Assembly (NCBI GenBank): GCA_963802095.1
Contig: CAWDHI010000014.1
Location: 1 to 50,819 of the forward strand
Reading direction: 5' to 3'
Source: CAVVEQ01 sp963802095
GTDB lineage: Bacteria; Chloroflexota; Anaerolineae; Anaerolineales; Anaerolineaceae
DNA: 50,819 bases
Below the pieces are notes generated by a model. It made no database searches. It saw only the letters and a list, made by a program, of their open reading frames with translations, and was not told the origin of the DNA. Position numbers and translations under genes: made by a program. Within the stretch, counting starts at the first letter, position 1, and each line of letters begins with the position of its first letter. Below, in pieces: positions 8,276-16,636 of this stretch.

Positions 8276-9510
8276 AGAAACCAGAAGTCCTGGCGATCAT
8301 CCCGGCACGCGGCGGCTCGAAGGGTATCCCCCGGAAGAACATCCGCCTTTTCGCCGGTTTCCCATTGATCGCTTACAGCATCGAAGCCGGTCTGCGGTCG
8401 GAGAATGTCACCAGGGTGATCGTTTCCACCGATGATGAGGAAATCGCGGCGGTCGCCAGGGAATACGGTGCGGAGACACCTTTCCAGAGGCCTGGAGAAT
8501 TCGGCCGGGATGATTCCACCGATCTTCCCGTTTTCGTCCAGGCTTTGGATTGGTTGAAAGAACATGAAGGGTATGAGCCGGAGATCGTGGTCCATCTTCG
8601 ACCAACATCTCCCTTCCGACCGTTGGATTGCGTAGATAAGGCTGTCCAAAAATTGATAGATCACCCCAAAGCGGATTCAGTCCGCGGGGTTGTGCCGGCA
8701 GGACAGAACCCGTACAAAATGTGGGTCCTCGATGTGGATGAAAAACCAATGAAGCCGCTCCTGCATGTCGCTGGCCTGTCCGAGCCCTACAACGCTCCCC
8801 GCCAGGTGCTACCGCCGACGCATTGGCAGACAGGGCATATCGATGCGATCCGTTTGGCGACCATCCGCAAGAAGAATTCGCTTAGCGGTGATGTAATCCT
8901 ACCGCTCGTGCTTGATACACGGTTTACAATCGATATCGATACGCCTTTCGACTGGAAACGTTACGAGTATCTGGTGGTGAACAGCGGCTTGGAATTTGTG
9001 GACCCTGCAAAAAAGCGCCGCGGGATCCCAGAAAAAGTATCCCTGCTTGTGATGGACTTTGACGGCGTACTGACCGATAACCGCGTTTGGGTGGATGAGG
9101 GTGGTCGCGAGCGTGTTGCAGGTAACCGCAGTGATAGTCTTGGTTTATCCATCCTAAGACAGAAAACAAGCGTTCATCCCGTAGTGATCTCGCAGGAAAC
9201 AAACCTGGTGGTTACTGCCCGCTGCAAGAAAATGAATGTTGAGGTTTACCAGGGGATCATGGATAAAGCTTCCCTATTGAAACAAATCCTCGCGGAACGC
9301 GGGATCGATCCATTGGAGGTGATTTATATGGGTAACGATGTTAATGACTTGCCCTGCCTGTCCATCGTGAGCTGCTTCATCGCCCCGGCGGATGCCCAAC
9401 CAGCGGTGCTTCGCGCGGCGGATCGCGTGCTCAGTTATAAGGGCGGGCATGGCGCGGTTCGTGAGTTATGCGATATTCTCATGGAAAATACATCAAATCA
9501 AGACAAATAG
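8269..9510 (+). CDS. neuA: CMP-nonulosonate cytidylyltransferase fused to KdsC-like HAD phosphatase
   Basis: From the ATG at 8269 the protein has 413 residues. The ATG is preceded by a GGAGG site at 8255-8259 and is preferred over an upstream TTG at 8260. Residues 1-230 are a NeuA-type domain (AIIPARGGSKGIPRKNI, STDDEEIAA, LRPTSPFRP, IDIDTPFDWKRYE). Residues about 255-405 are a HAD phosphatase of the KdsC type: MDFDGVLTDN with the nucleophile and acid aspartates, VISQET, a conserved Lys in MDKASLL, and MGNDVNDLPCL. This order matches animal CMP-sialate synthetases, which carry a similar C-terminal domain. It suggests one protein both removes a phosphate from a keto-acid sugar and activates it with CMP. 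The gene overlaps the SDR by 7 bases. Confidence 0.9.
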   Translation: MVKKPEVLAIIPARGGSKGIPRKNIRLFAGFPLIAYSIEAGLRSENVTRVIVSTDDEEIAAVAREYGAETPFQRPGEFGRDDSTDLPVFVQALDWLKEHEGYEPEIVVHLRPTSPFRPLDCVDKAVQKLIDHPKADSVRGVVPAGQNPYKMWVLDVDEKPMKPLLHVAGLSEPYNAPRQVLPPTHWQTGHIDAIRLATIRKKNSLSGDVILPLVLDTRFTIDIDTPFDWKRYEYLVVNSGLEFVDPAKKRRGIPEKVSLLVMDFDGVLTDNRVWVDEGGRERVAGNRSDSLGLSILRQKTSVHPVVISQETNLVVTARCKKMNVEVYQGIMDKASLLKQILAERGIDPLEVIYMGNDVNDLPCLSIVSCFIAPADAQPAVLRAADRVLSYKGGHGAVRELCDILMENTSNQDK

Positions 9511-9520
9511 AGGTGACTGA

Positions 9521-10393
9521 ATGCAAATAGATTTCAAGATCAATGATCGCAATCTGGGGGATGGGTATCCGGCGTATATCGTCGCCGAGATCGGGATTAA
9601 CCACAATGGAGATTTAGACCTTACGAAGAAAATGATCACCGCTGCAGCGCAGGCCGGAGTGGATGCGGTGAAATTTCAAAAACGGACCCCGGAGATCTGC
9701 GTTCCGCCTGAACAACGCGGGCAGATGCGTGAGACACCCTGGGGGTACATTTCCTATCTGGAATACCGTGAAAAAGTGGAATTCTCTAAGGACCAATATC
9801 AGGAGATCGATCGTTTTTGCAGAGAATCCGGTATCACCTGGTTCGCATCCGTATGGGATGAGCCTTCGGTGGACTTCCTTGAACCATTTCAACCGAGTTG
9901 CTATAAGATTCCTTCCGCTTCGCTTACCGACCATGCTTTACTGGAGCATCTTCGCAGAACCAGCAGACCCTTGATCCTTTCTACGGGAATGTCCACGATG
10001 GATGAGATCAAAAGAGCAGTGGATTTGCTGGGCACTGATAATTTATGTATCACCCATGCGACCAGCACTTATCCCTGCGAGCCGGAAGAGCTGAACCTTA
10101 AAATGATCCAGACCCTGAAAGAAAAATTCCCATGCCCGGTGGGCTATTCCGGGCATGAGGTCGGGCTGATCCCCTCGGTAGTGGCAGTGGCGCTAGGCGC
10201 AAACTTGGTGGAGAGGCATATCACCCTCGACCGCGCTCTCTGGGGAACCGACCAGGCAGCCTCTGTGGAACCGGGCGGTTTTGAACGCCTGGTGAAATAC
10301 ATACGTGTGACAGAGCAATCCATGGGCGACGGTGTGAAACGTGTGTATGAATCCGAGGTGCCTTCTCTTAAAAAGCTGCGTCGGGTGCAATAA
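9521..10393 (+). CDS. NeuB-type synthase 2, lacking the SAF domain
   Basis: The 290-residue enzyme has the full NeuB barrel: IVAEIGINHNGD, GVDAVKFQKR, YKIPSASL, LSTGMSTMDEIKRAV, HATSTYPC and GYSGHEVG. His212 and His233 (VERHITLD) sit at the positions of the metal ligands. The protein ends soon after the barrel (KRVYESEVPSLKKLRRVQ), about 60 residues shorter than the upstream synthase, so the SAF cap domain is absent. The preceding fusion gene ends 10 bases before it and encodes a phosphatase, so this synthase could make a phosphorylated product (a 9-phosphate route). That pairing is inferred. The frame is intact and the end looks natural rather than truncated. Confidence 0.88.
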   Translation: MQIDFKINDRNLGDGYPAYIVAEIGINHNGDLDLTKKMITAAAQAGVDAVKFQKRTPEICVPPEQRGQMRETPWGYISYLEYREKVEFSKDQYQEIDRFCRESGITWFASVWDEPSVDFLEPFQPSCYKIPSASLTDHALLEHLRRTSRPLILSTGMSTMDEIKRAVDLLGTDNLCITHATSTYPCEPEELNLKMIQTLKEKFPCPVGYSGHEVGLIPSVVAVALGANLVERHITLDRALWGTDQAASVEPGGFERLVKYIRVTEQSMGDGVKRVYESEVPSLKKLRRVQ

Positions 10394-10415
10394 TTCGATA
10401 AATTCAAAGGAGAAT

Positions 10416-10649
10416 ATGGAAATGAATCACATTTTTGAAGTTCTTACCCCGTTGGCTCGCGAAAGGGCTTACCTGGATCCGGGATCAGGCAGCATCCTAC
10501 TTCAGATGGTCATCGCTGCCGCGCTCGGTGCCGCGTTTGCCGTAAAGGTTTATTGGAAAAGGATCAAAGGTGCTCTAAGCAAGAAAAAGAGCAATGACAA
10601 TACCGATACGGTGGTCCAGGCTCCGGATGACTCCGAGAAGAAATACTGA
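10416..10649 (+). CDS. Small YLDPGSGS membrane protein
   Basis: The 77-residue protein is best started at the ATG at 10416, which has an AAAGGAGA ribosome site just upstream. It contains the motif AYLDPGSGSILLQM (from about residue 19), then one hydrophobic segment, VIAAALGAAFAVKVYW, and a basic, then acidic, polar tail. The YLDPG(S/T)GS motif before a single membrane span is a recurring arrangement in small proteins of polysaccharide loci (recalled, not searched), with no function known to me. It sits between the second NeuB and a methyltransferase. A role as a membrane anchor or partner for that methyltransferase or a transferase is speculative. Confidence 0.75.
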   Translation: MEMNHIFEVLTPLARERAYLDPGSGSILLQMVIAAALGAAFAVKVYWKRIKGALSKKKSNDNTDTVVQAPDDSEKKY

Positions 10650-10650
10650 T

Positions 10651-10672
10651 CCACTGACAATTCTTCCAGTGG
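10651..10672 (+). other. Short inverted repeat after the small membrane gene
   Basis: CCACTG at 10651-10656 pairs exactly with CAGTGG at 10667-10672 around a 10-base loop, directly after the stop codon of the small membrane protein. No run of T follows, so it is unlikely to be a full intrinsic terminator. It might stabilise the 3' end of a processed transcript. Confidence 0.3.
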
Positions 10673-10722
10673 CAGATTCTTGAGCACCCTGGAATTATCT
10701 TCGTTTGTTTAGGATAAATATT

Positions 10723-12093
10723 ATGAAACAATCCGCGTCCTTCCGGGATCCAAGCGGTTTCCTTTTCACTGATAAAGGAACGCTTTATCGTCAGGTAAAT
10801 CAGGAGTACAAGGCTCACTACGATAAATTGATGGAATCCGGGTTGTACCGAAGCCTGGTGGATCAAAAATTGCTGATCCCAAACGAAGAAGTCAAAATTG
10901 CACCGCCGGAGAAAGCAATTGCATACAAGGTGATTCGGCCGGATCGCATCCCCTTCATCTCCTACCCTTACGAATGGTCCTTCTCGCAATACAAAGATGC
11001 CGCCCTGACTACGCTCGAAATCGAGATGCTGGCTCTGGAAATGGGGATGACGTTAAAGGATGCCAGCGTATACAACATCCAATTTCTGGAAGTTCATCCG
11101 CTGTTAATTGACACCCTCTCCTTCGAAATCTATGAGGAAGGCTCTCCCTGGGTAGCTTACCGGCAATTCTGCCAGCATTTTTTGGCGCCGCTTAGTTTGA
11201 TGGCGCTCACCGATATTCGCCTGCAACAATTGATGCGGGTGTATATCGATGGCATCCCGCTTGATCTGACCAGCAATCTACTGCCGGGTAAGTCTCATTT
11301 CAACATGGGGCTGGAGCTACACATTCACCGCCACGCTGCCTCACAAAAGAAATATGCTGGTAAAGGTGAAGAAGCGAAGTCTAAAGAGGCAAAGATTAAT
11401 AAATTATCGTTCCAAGGATTGATCGATAACCTGCAGGGGACGATTAAAGGGTTGAACTGGGAGGGCGCTCGAACAGAATGGGCAGACTATTACGATATCA
11501 CCAATTACACCTCTGAGGCGTTTGAGCGTAAACGGGTGCTGGTTGGTCAATTCATCGACGTGGTAAAACCTGAAACAGCCTGGGATCTGGGAGCCAATAA
11601 CGGGGAGTTCTCCCGAATAGCTTCAGAGAAAGGGATATTCACAGTATCTTCGGATATCGACCCGGTTGCCGTTGAGAAAAATTACCAGGAGATCGTTAAA
11701 GCAAAAGAGAAAAACCTTCTGCCGCTGCTCATCGATCTGACCAACCCGAGTCCGGGGATTGGATGGGAAAACAAAGAGCGAACATCCTTTATCGACCGGG
11801 GACCCGTGGATCTGGTGATGGCGCTTGCTCTTATTCACCACCTGGCAATTACCAACAACTTACCTTTGGAGCGCATCGCGGATTTCTTCGCGCAATTGGG
11901 AAAATGGCTGATCATCGAATTCGTGCCCAAGGAGGATAGCCAGGTACAGCGACTACTCAGCAGCCGGAAGGATATTTTTCCGGAATACAGTGAATCAGGA
12001 TTCGAAACCAGTTTCAAGGAAGATTTTCAACTGAACCGTAAAGAAACCATAGAGGGTACAAAACGGACGATGTATTTATTCAGGCGGAAGTGA
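10723..12093 (+). CDS. Class I SAM-dependent methyltransferase, two-part
   Basis: From ATG 10723 (AGGA site upstream) the product has 456 residues. The N-terminal part begins SASFRDPSGFLFTDKGTLYRQV; this DPSGFLF opening is characteristic of a group of large methyltransferases in surface-glycan loci. The C-terminal half holds the SAM fold: AWDLGANNGEFSRIAS (glycine motif, residues about 285-300), VSSDIDPVAVEKNY (acidic ribose-binding residue) and VDLVMALALIHHL. The end, SGFETSFKEDFQ and KRTMYLFRRK, is typical of a Rossmann methyltransferase. Its target could be a sugar hydroxyl or a lipid-linked carrier. It pairs with the small YLDPGSGS protein. Confidence 0.82.
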   Translation: MKQSASFRDPSGFLFTDKGTLYRQVNQEYKAHYDKLMESGLYRSLVDQKLLIPNEEVKIAPPEKAIAYKVIRPDRIPFISYPYEWSFSQYKDAALTTLEIEMLALEMGMTLKDASVYNIQFLEVHPLLIDTLSFEIYEEGSPWVAYRQFCQHFLAPLSLMALTDIRLQQLMRVYIDGIPLDLTSNLLPGKSHFNMGLELHIHRHAASQKKYAGKGEEAKSKEAKINKLSFQGLIDNLQGTIKGLNWEGARTEWADYYDITNYTSEAFERKRVLVGQFIDVVKPETAWDLGANNGEFSRIASEKGIFTVSSDIDPVAVEKNYQEIVKAKEKNLLPLLIDLTNPSPGIGWENKERTSFIDRGPVDLVMALALIHHLAITNNLPLERIADFFAQLGKWLIIEFVPKEDSQVQRLLSSRKDIFPEYSESGFETSFKEDFQLNRKETIEGTKRTMYLFRRK

Positions 12094-12150
12094 AGGATTC
12101 CAAATTCATTTAGGTGAACTCTTAGTGATTAATGGATTGTTTAATACCAA

Positions 12151-13776
12151 ATGGATTCCTGGATGACACTAAAACCATTCAAAATAATAGGATCCAAACT
12201 TGCCCGTATTCGAGAAAACCAGAAATATAAAAAAATCTCGGATGCGGTATTTGAAATGGTGGGAAAATCCGCTACCGGTTCACCCATCCTCTTTTTTAAT
12301 GCTTCAACGCGCCTGGAGCAGGTAAGTCAAAACGCCGCCTTTTCACTGCTCTGCGCATGGTCGCTTGCTCTGGATGGCTATCCGGTGCAGTTTTTCACAT
12401 GCAATGCGGGCATGACCCGCTGCCTTCTGGGTACCAATCCGGATATACCGGATAAAAAACCTCCGTGCAAAAAGTGTTATGCCCAATCACAGATGATATA
12501 TCAGGCACCCTGGATGATCCCGTTTTCTTACACACAAGACGAAGAACTTGAAAACGGAATCAAACACCTCGAACTGGCAGAATTATTAAAGTTCGAAAGA
12601 CAAAAACTTCCCCTTGGGGAGATCATCCTTCCCTCCCTGCGGTGGATCCTCCGCCGACAAAACCTGGAAGACCAGGAGCTGACCCGTGCTATCTGCCGTG
12701 ATTACATCCGCTCGGCTAACAGCCTTGCGATATCATTTACCCGCGCTGTGAAAGAACTGCAGCCAGCAGTGGTTGTAGTATTCAATGGCCAATTCTTCCC
12801 GGAGGCGATCGTGAAGCAACTGGGAAGACAACATGGGATCAGGGTGATTTCGCATGAGGTTGCACTTCAACCGCTCTCCGCCTTTTTCACGGATGGAGAG
12901 GCAACAGCTTACCCGATCCATATTCCAGAAGGTGCACTACTAACCAAAAATCAAAACCTCAGGTTGGACGAGGTGCTTGAAAAACGGTTCCAGGGTGATT
13001 TCAGCATGGCAGGGATCAAATTCTGGAGTGGTATGGAACCTATCGATGATACCTTCTGGAAAAATGCGGAGGTTTTCCTTCAGATTGTCCCCATTTTTAC
13101 GAACGTAATTTTTGATACCAGCCAGGCGCATGCGAATTCCATCTATGCAGATATGTTTTCATGGCTGGAGGATGTTGCATACCTGATCAAGGAAAACCCA
13201 CAGACACTTTTTGTAATTCGGGCTCATCCGGATGAGAATCGACCTGGGAAGGAATCCCGCGAGACTGTGAGCGACTGGGTGAAATCCCGCGGGTTGGAGA
13301 GATTGCCAAATGTGGTTCTGGTTGATCCGGGCGACAACTTCAGCTCCTACCAATTGATCCAAAGATCGAAATTCGTAATGGTATATAACTCCACCATTGG
13401 TTTGGAAGCCTCCATTTTAGGGGCAGCAGTGCTTTGCGCGGGAAGGGCGAGGTTCACGCAAGTGCAATCGGTTTACCTGCCCACATCTCGGGAAGATCAT
13501 TTACGAATGGCGCAAAAATTTCTGTGGGCTGAGAAGATCAATGTACCCAAGGAATTCCGTGAAAACGCCAGGTATTTTCTATACTATCAACTACTCAGAA
13601 CCTCACTTCCCTTTGGTGAATTCCTGGAAGAGAGTGATACCTGGAAAGGTTATGTGAAGTTGAAAGACTTCCCCCTGATAAATCTTAAAGCCGAGGAATC
13701 GCTGACGATGAAGATTATACAAAACGGAATTCTGGAAAGTACCGATTTCATCTATCCAGATCTGAATGCGTGGTGA
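12151..13776 (+). CDS. Capsule/surface carbohydrate synthesis protein, GT-B-like
   Basis: The 541-residue product has an N-terminal domain with ILFFNAST and FSLLCAWSLALDGYPVQFFTCNAGMTRC, then a cysteine group (two Cys in CNAGMTRC and two in PPCKKCYAQ, residues about 86-111). A central Rossmann-like segment is AVVVVFNGQFFPEAIVKQL. The C-terminal domain has VIRAHPDEN and VMVYNSTIGLEASILGAAVLCAG, the HP plus ST-turn pattern of Kdo-type capsule transferases and other GT-B enzymes. The HP and ST motifs support a transferase using an activated sugar, possibly a CMP-nonulosonate since a third cytidylyltransferase follows 37 bases later. No good ribosome site precedes 12151; an in-frame ATG at 12163 is an alternative start. 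Confidence 0.6.
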   Translation: MDSWMTLKPFKIIGSKLARIRENQKYKKISDAVFEMVGKSATGSPILFFNASTRLEQVSQNAAFSLLCAWSLALDGYPVQFFTCNAGMTRCLLGTNPDIPDKKPPCKKCYAQSQMIYQAPWMIPFSYTQDEELENGIKHLELAELLKFERQKLPLGEIILPSLRWILRRQNLEDQELTRAICRDYIRSANSLAISFTRAVKELQPAVVVVFNGQFFPEAIVKQLGRQHGIRVISHEVALQPLSAFFTDGEATAYPIHIPEGALLTKNQNLRLDEVLEKRFQGDFSMAGIKFWSGMEPIDDTFWKNAEVFLQIVPIFTNVIFDTSQAHANSIYADMFSWLEDVAYLIKENPQTLFVIRAHPDENRPGKESRETVSDWVKSRGLERLPNVVLVDPGDNFSSYQLIQRSKFVMVYNSTIGLEASILGAAVLCAGRARFTQVQSVYLPTSREDHLRMAQKFLWAEKINVPKEFRENARYFLYYQLLRTSLPFGEFLEESDTWKGYVKLKDFPLINLKAEESLTMKIIQNGILESTDFIYPDLNAW

Positions 13777-13813
13777 AAAGGGACACCCTTGAAATAAAAA
13801 GGATTATTGAACC

Positions 13814-14512
13814 ATGACTCCGATGATGACCGCTCTGGTTCCCATGCGGCACCATTCCCAGCGGGTGCCGGGGAAAAACTACCGCTTAATCGCAGGTAAG
13901 CCGTTATATTCATACGTGATTGAAAATTTAATCCGGGTGCCAGCAATTTCACAGATCGTTGTGGATACCGATAGTGAAGAGATCGTGCTGGGATTGGCTA
14001 AAACCTTTCCTGAGGTAAAAGTGATCTCACGACCAGAAGCATTGCGGGCGGATGATCTTTCCATGAACGAGATCTTGATCCACGATGTTGATCAACTTCC
14101 AGGTGAGCATTTCTTTCAGACTCACAGCACGAACCCATTGGTCACGCCGAATACCATCACGCGTGCAATTGATAGATATTTTATTACGCAACCCGAGTTT
14201 GATTCTCTATTCGCAGTGACCAAGCTCCAGGTACGCTTGTGGGATTCTGTCGGGAATCCTATTAACCACGATCCAACTTTTCTGTTGCAAACACAGGATC
14301 TGCCGCCTATTTATGAAGAGAATTCCTGTTTTTATATATTTTCGAAAACCAATCTGATCAACCGGCGTAACCGGCTGGGACTACGTCCGCAGATGTTCGA
14401 AATCTGCCGGGATGAAGCCTGGGATATCGACGAGGAGATAGATTTTCAGATTGCGGAGTTACTATTAAGAAATCGTAATGCGAATGAAAAAACAGCGGAT
14501 AATGTCGATTAG
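13814..14512 (+). CDS. CMP-sugar cytidylyltransferase 3
   Basis: This 232-residue enzyme is a diverged NeuA/KdsB-type nucleotidyltransferase. It has ALVPMRHHSQRVPGKNYRLI in place of the classical ARGGSKGIPRKN signature, KPLYSYVIENL, VVDTDSEEI, THSTNPLVTPNTI, and a C-terminal WDIDEEIDFQIAELLL with metal-binding acids. The change from ARGGSK to MRHHSQRV marks a different subgroup, which probably uses a different keto-acid sugar. Two in-frame ATG codons (13814 and 13826) could serve as start. It is followed after 12 bases by a membrane transferase, then by a 2-hydroxyacid dehydrogenase and an SDR, so this enzyme may belong to a separate branch from the neuB/neuC/neuA group. Confidence 0.85.
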   Translation: MTPMMTALVPMRHHSQRVPGKNYRLIAGKPLYSYVIENLIRVPAISQIVVDTDSEEIVLGLAKTFPEVKVISRPEALRADDLSMNEILIHDVDQLPGEHFFQTHSTNPLVTPNTITRAIDRYFITQPEFDSLFAVTKLQVRLWDSVGNPINHDPTFLLQTQDLPPIYEENSCFYIFSKTNLINRRNRLGLRPQMFEICRDEAWDIDEEIDFQIAELLLRNRNANEKTADNVD

Positions 14513-14524
14513 AATTAATACATA

Positions 14525-16636
14525 ATGAGCTCAATGAAACGAAAAATCAGGTTCCCCTTTGAAATTGTCATCATCCTTGTGGTCATTTTTCCGCATCTCT
14601 ATGCCGCTTTAGTGCCTCCTGCCAGCTTGATGAACTGGTACCGAACAGATGATGCCTTTTATTATTTTATCGTGGCGAGGAATGTGGCAGCAGGGCATGG
14701 TTTCACTTTCGACTTGATGAATAAAACAAATGGGTTTCATCCCCTTTGGGAATTCTTGATCGTTCCCATTTTTGCCATATCTGGAACAGACAGAATCCTG
14801 CCACTTCGAATTATCCTGGTTGTCCTTGCTTCACTAAATGCAGCCACTGGAATAGTGATTTACCGGCTTTTAAAGAAGTATTTCTTATTTGGTACAGCCG
14901 CTTTGTTCTCGCTGGTATGGGTCCTGCTACCCGCTATCCACAAAGTTACCAACGAAGATGGATTGGAAGCGGGTTTGAACGCTTTTTCATTATCTGTTCT
15001 GCTATTGGGAGGTTCCTGGTTCATCGATCGGGTTATTACTGAAAAAGTGAATAGATGGGATCTGGTGGCTGTTGGGTTCTTGGGAGCTTTGGCGGTTTTC
15101 AGCCGCCTGGATAACATTTTCACCTTCATCACTGTGGGTTGCTGGCTTGTTTTACGAAAATTTCCATTTCCCAGGTACCTGATTTGGGATGAAGTTTTTG
15201 TAGCGGTGGGCATTTTCGGGTCGGCGATTCTCCGTTTTGGTTTCAGTAATTCTTACGAGGTAGCCTTATTAGCCACCTTCCTGATGGTTGCCCTTGCGAT
15301 GGTGATCAAACCAGCCTGTTATGTGATCTTTGGGCTATATAAGACTAACCCTGGAAACAATCGGGCAAAGGAAATACTGAGAATAATATTTGCGGTTACA
15401 ACTGCCAGCCTAATTCTTGGTGGAGTAATGCTGGTGTTAAATTCTGGTGGGATCTTCCGTGCGTTTCCACGGCTGATGATCTTCTACGATTGGGTGATCA
15501 CGCTTATCTTGTTACTGTGTTCACGATTGATTTTTCCGCAAGAATTCAACGAAAAAACCATTCAGTTTCCCCGTACCTGGTTGATATGGATGCAAGCCCA
15601 GTGGAAGCAGGTAATTGGGAACGGGTTAAAATATTTCCTTCCCGGAACGTTATTGATGGTCCTGTACCTGGGATGGAATAAGGTTTATTTTGGAACTTTT
15701 TCTCCAATCAGTGGTCAAGTTAAACACTGGTGGTCAACCTTACCAAATACGGTGTATGGCCATCCGATTGATCTGAAGGTTTTCCTGAGCTTATCCCCCA
15801 GTGCGAATTATGGCCCCTGGTCGTTGATTAGCTCTCCTTTGGATGGGTTGATTTCCAATTTATTAGACAGCTTCGGCACACTAACCGACCCAGCGTATTG
15901 GGGGGTAATCATTGTGCTGATCGGTCTAATTGTTTGGGGACTTTTATCGCTTTTTCATCGTGGTAAATATGATTGGCAAGATCGTTTCAAGCGGTTAGGT
16001 TTGCATGCGCTTCTAATCGGTTGTTTGCTTCAGATTTCATATTACCTTGCAACAAGTTATCCAAACACTCGGTCTTGGTATTGGGTGGGGGAAATGATGT
16101 TCCTTGTCCTTTTTGGAGCAGTTATTTGGGAAGGTTTGAAACTATTCTTGCTACAGTGTAAAGTCAGGGAGAGGATGTTTTTTTTGGTCGAATTGCTTTT
16201 AATTTTGGTATTGTTGGTTGTAAATATTCGTTACATCTCTTCAATATCACCGGGCAAAGTGCGTGCGGGTTCAGAAGAAAGATACCTCGCAGATGCACGG
16301 GGATTGGAAGCGCTAACCCCGACTGGCTCAGTAATTGGAATGACAGGAGGCGGAACAGTCTCATATTTCATTAATGATCGAACAATTGTGAATTTGGATG
16401 GCTTAATGAACAGTCCGGAATATTTACACGCAATGCAAACGAATCAGGCAGTTGAATTTCTGGATAGATTGTTGTTATCGTTTGTTAACGCAAACGAATA
16501 CATGGTTACCAGCAGTGACCCCTACATGGGATTCTTAAATGAACGGCTTGAGAAAGTGGGCTTAATTAGGGGGGCGGAGAGTTTTACATTATTCATATAT
16601 AAAAATCCATTGTTGGAAGGAAAGCTAAACCCCTGA
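14525..16636 (+). CDS. Multi-span GT-C type glycosyltransferase
   Basis: The 703-residue protein has about twelve hydrophobic segments. Near residue 40 lies WYRTDDAFYYFIVARN, where the acidic pair in the first outer loop is the usual catalytic site of GT39-like and ArnT-like lipid-phosphate-sugar transferases; TNGFHPLWEFL follows. The last 150 residues (ARGLEALTPTGSVIGMTGGG to the end) look like a soluble outer domain. Such proteins move sugars from polyprenyl-phosphate donors to glycans or proteins on the outer face of the membrane. The start ATG at 14525 lies 12 bases after the cytidylyltransferase stop. Its stop, TGA at 16634-16636, overlaps a possible CTG start of the next gene. Confidence 0.78.
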   Translation: MSSMKRKIRFPFEIVIILVVIFPHLYAALVPPASLMNWYRTDDAFYYFIVARNVAAGHGFTFDLMNKTNGFHPLWEFLIVPIFAISGTDRILPLRIILVVLASLNAATGIVIYRLLKKYFLFGTAALFSLVWVLLPAIHKVTNEDGLEAGLNAFSLSVLLLGGSWFIDRVITEKVNRWDLVAVGFLGALAVFSRLDNIFTFITVGCWLVLRKFPFPRYLIWDEVFVAVGIFGSAILRFGFSNSYEVALLATFLMVALAMVIKPACYVIFGLYKTNPGNNRAKEILRIIFAVTTASLILGGVMLVLNSGGIFRAFPRLMIFYDWVITLILLLCSRLIFPQEFNEKTIQFPRTWLIWMQAQWKQVIGNGLKYFLPGTLLMVLYLGWNKVYFGTFSPISGQVKHWWSTLPNTVYGHPIDLKVFLSLSPSANYGPWSLISSPLDGLISNLLDSFGTLTDPAYWGVIIVLIGLIVWGLLSLFHRGKYDWQDRFKRLGLHALLIGCLLQISYYLATSYPNTRSWYWVGEMMFLVLFGAVIWEGLKLFLLQCKVRERMFFLVELLLILVLLVVNIRYISSISPGKVRAGSEERYLADARGLEALTPTGSVIGMTGGGTVSYFINDRTIVNLDGLMNSPEYLHAMQTNQAVEFLDRLLLSFVNANEYMVTSSDPYMGFLNERLEKVGLIRGAESFTLFIYKNPLLEGKLNP

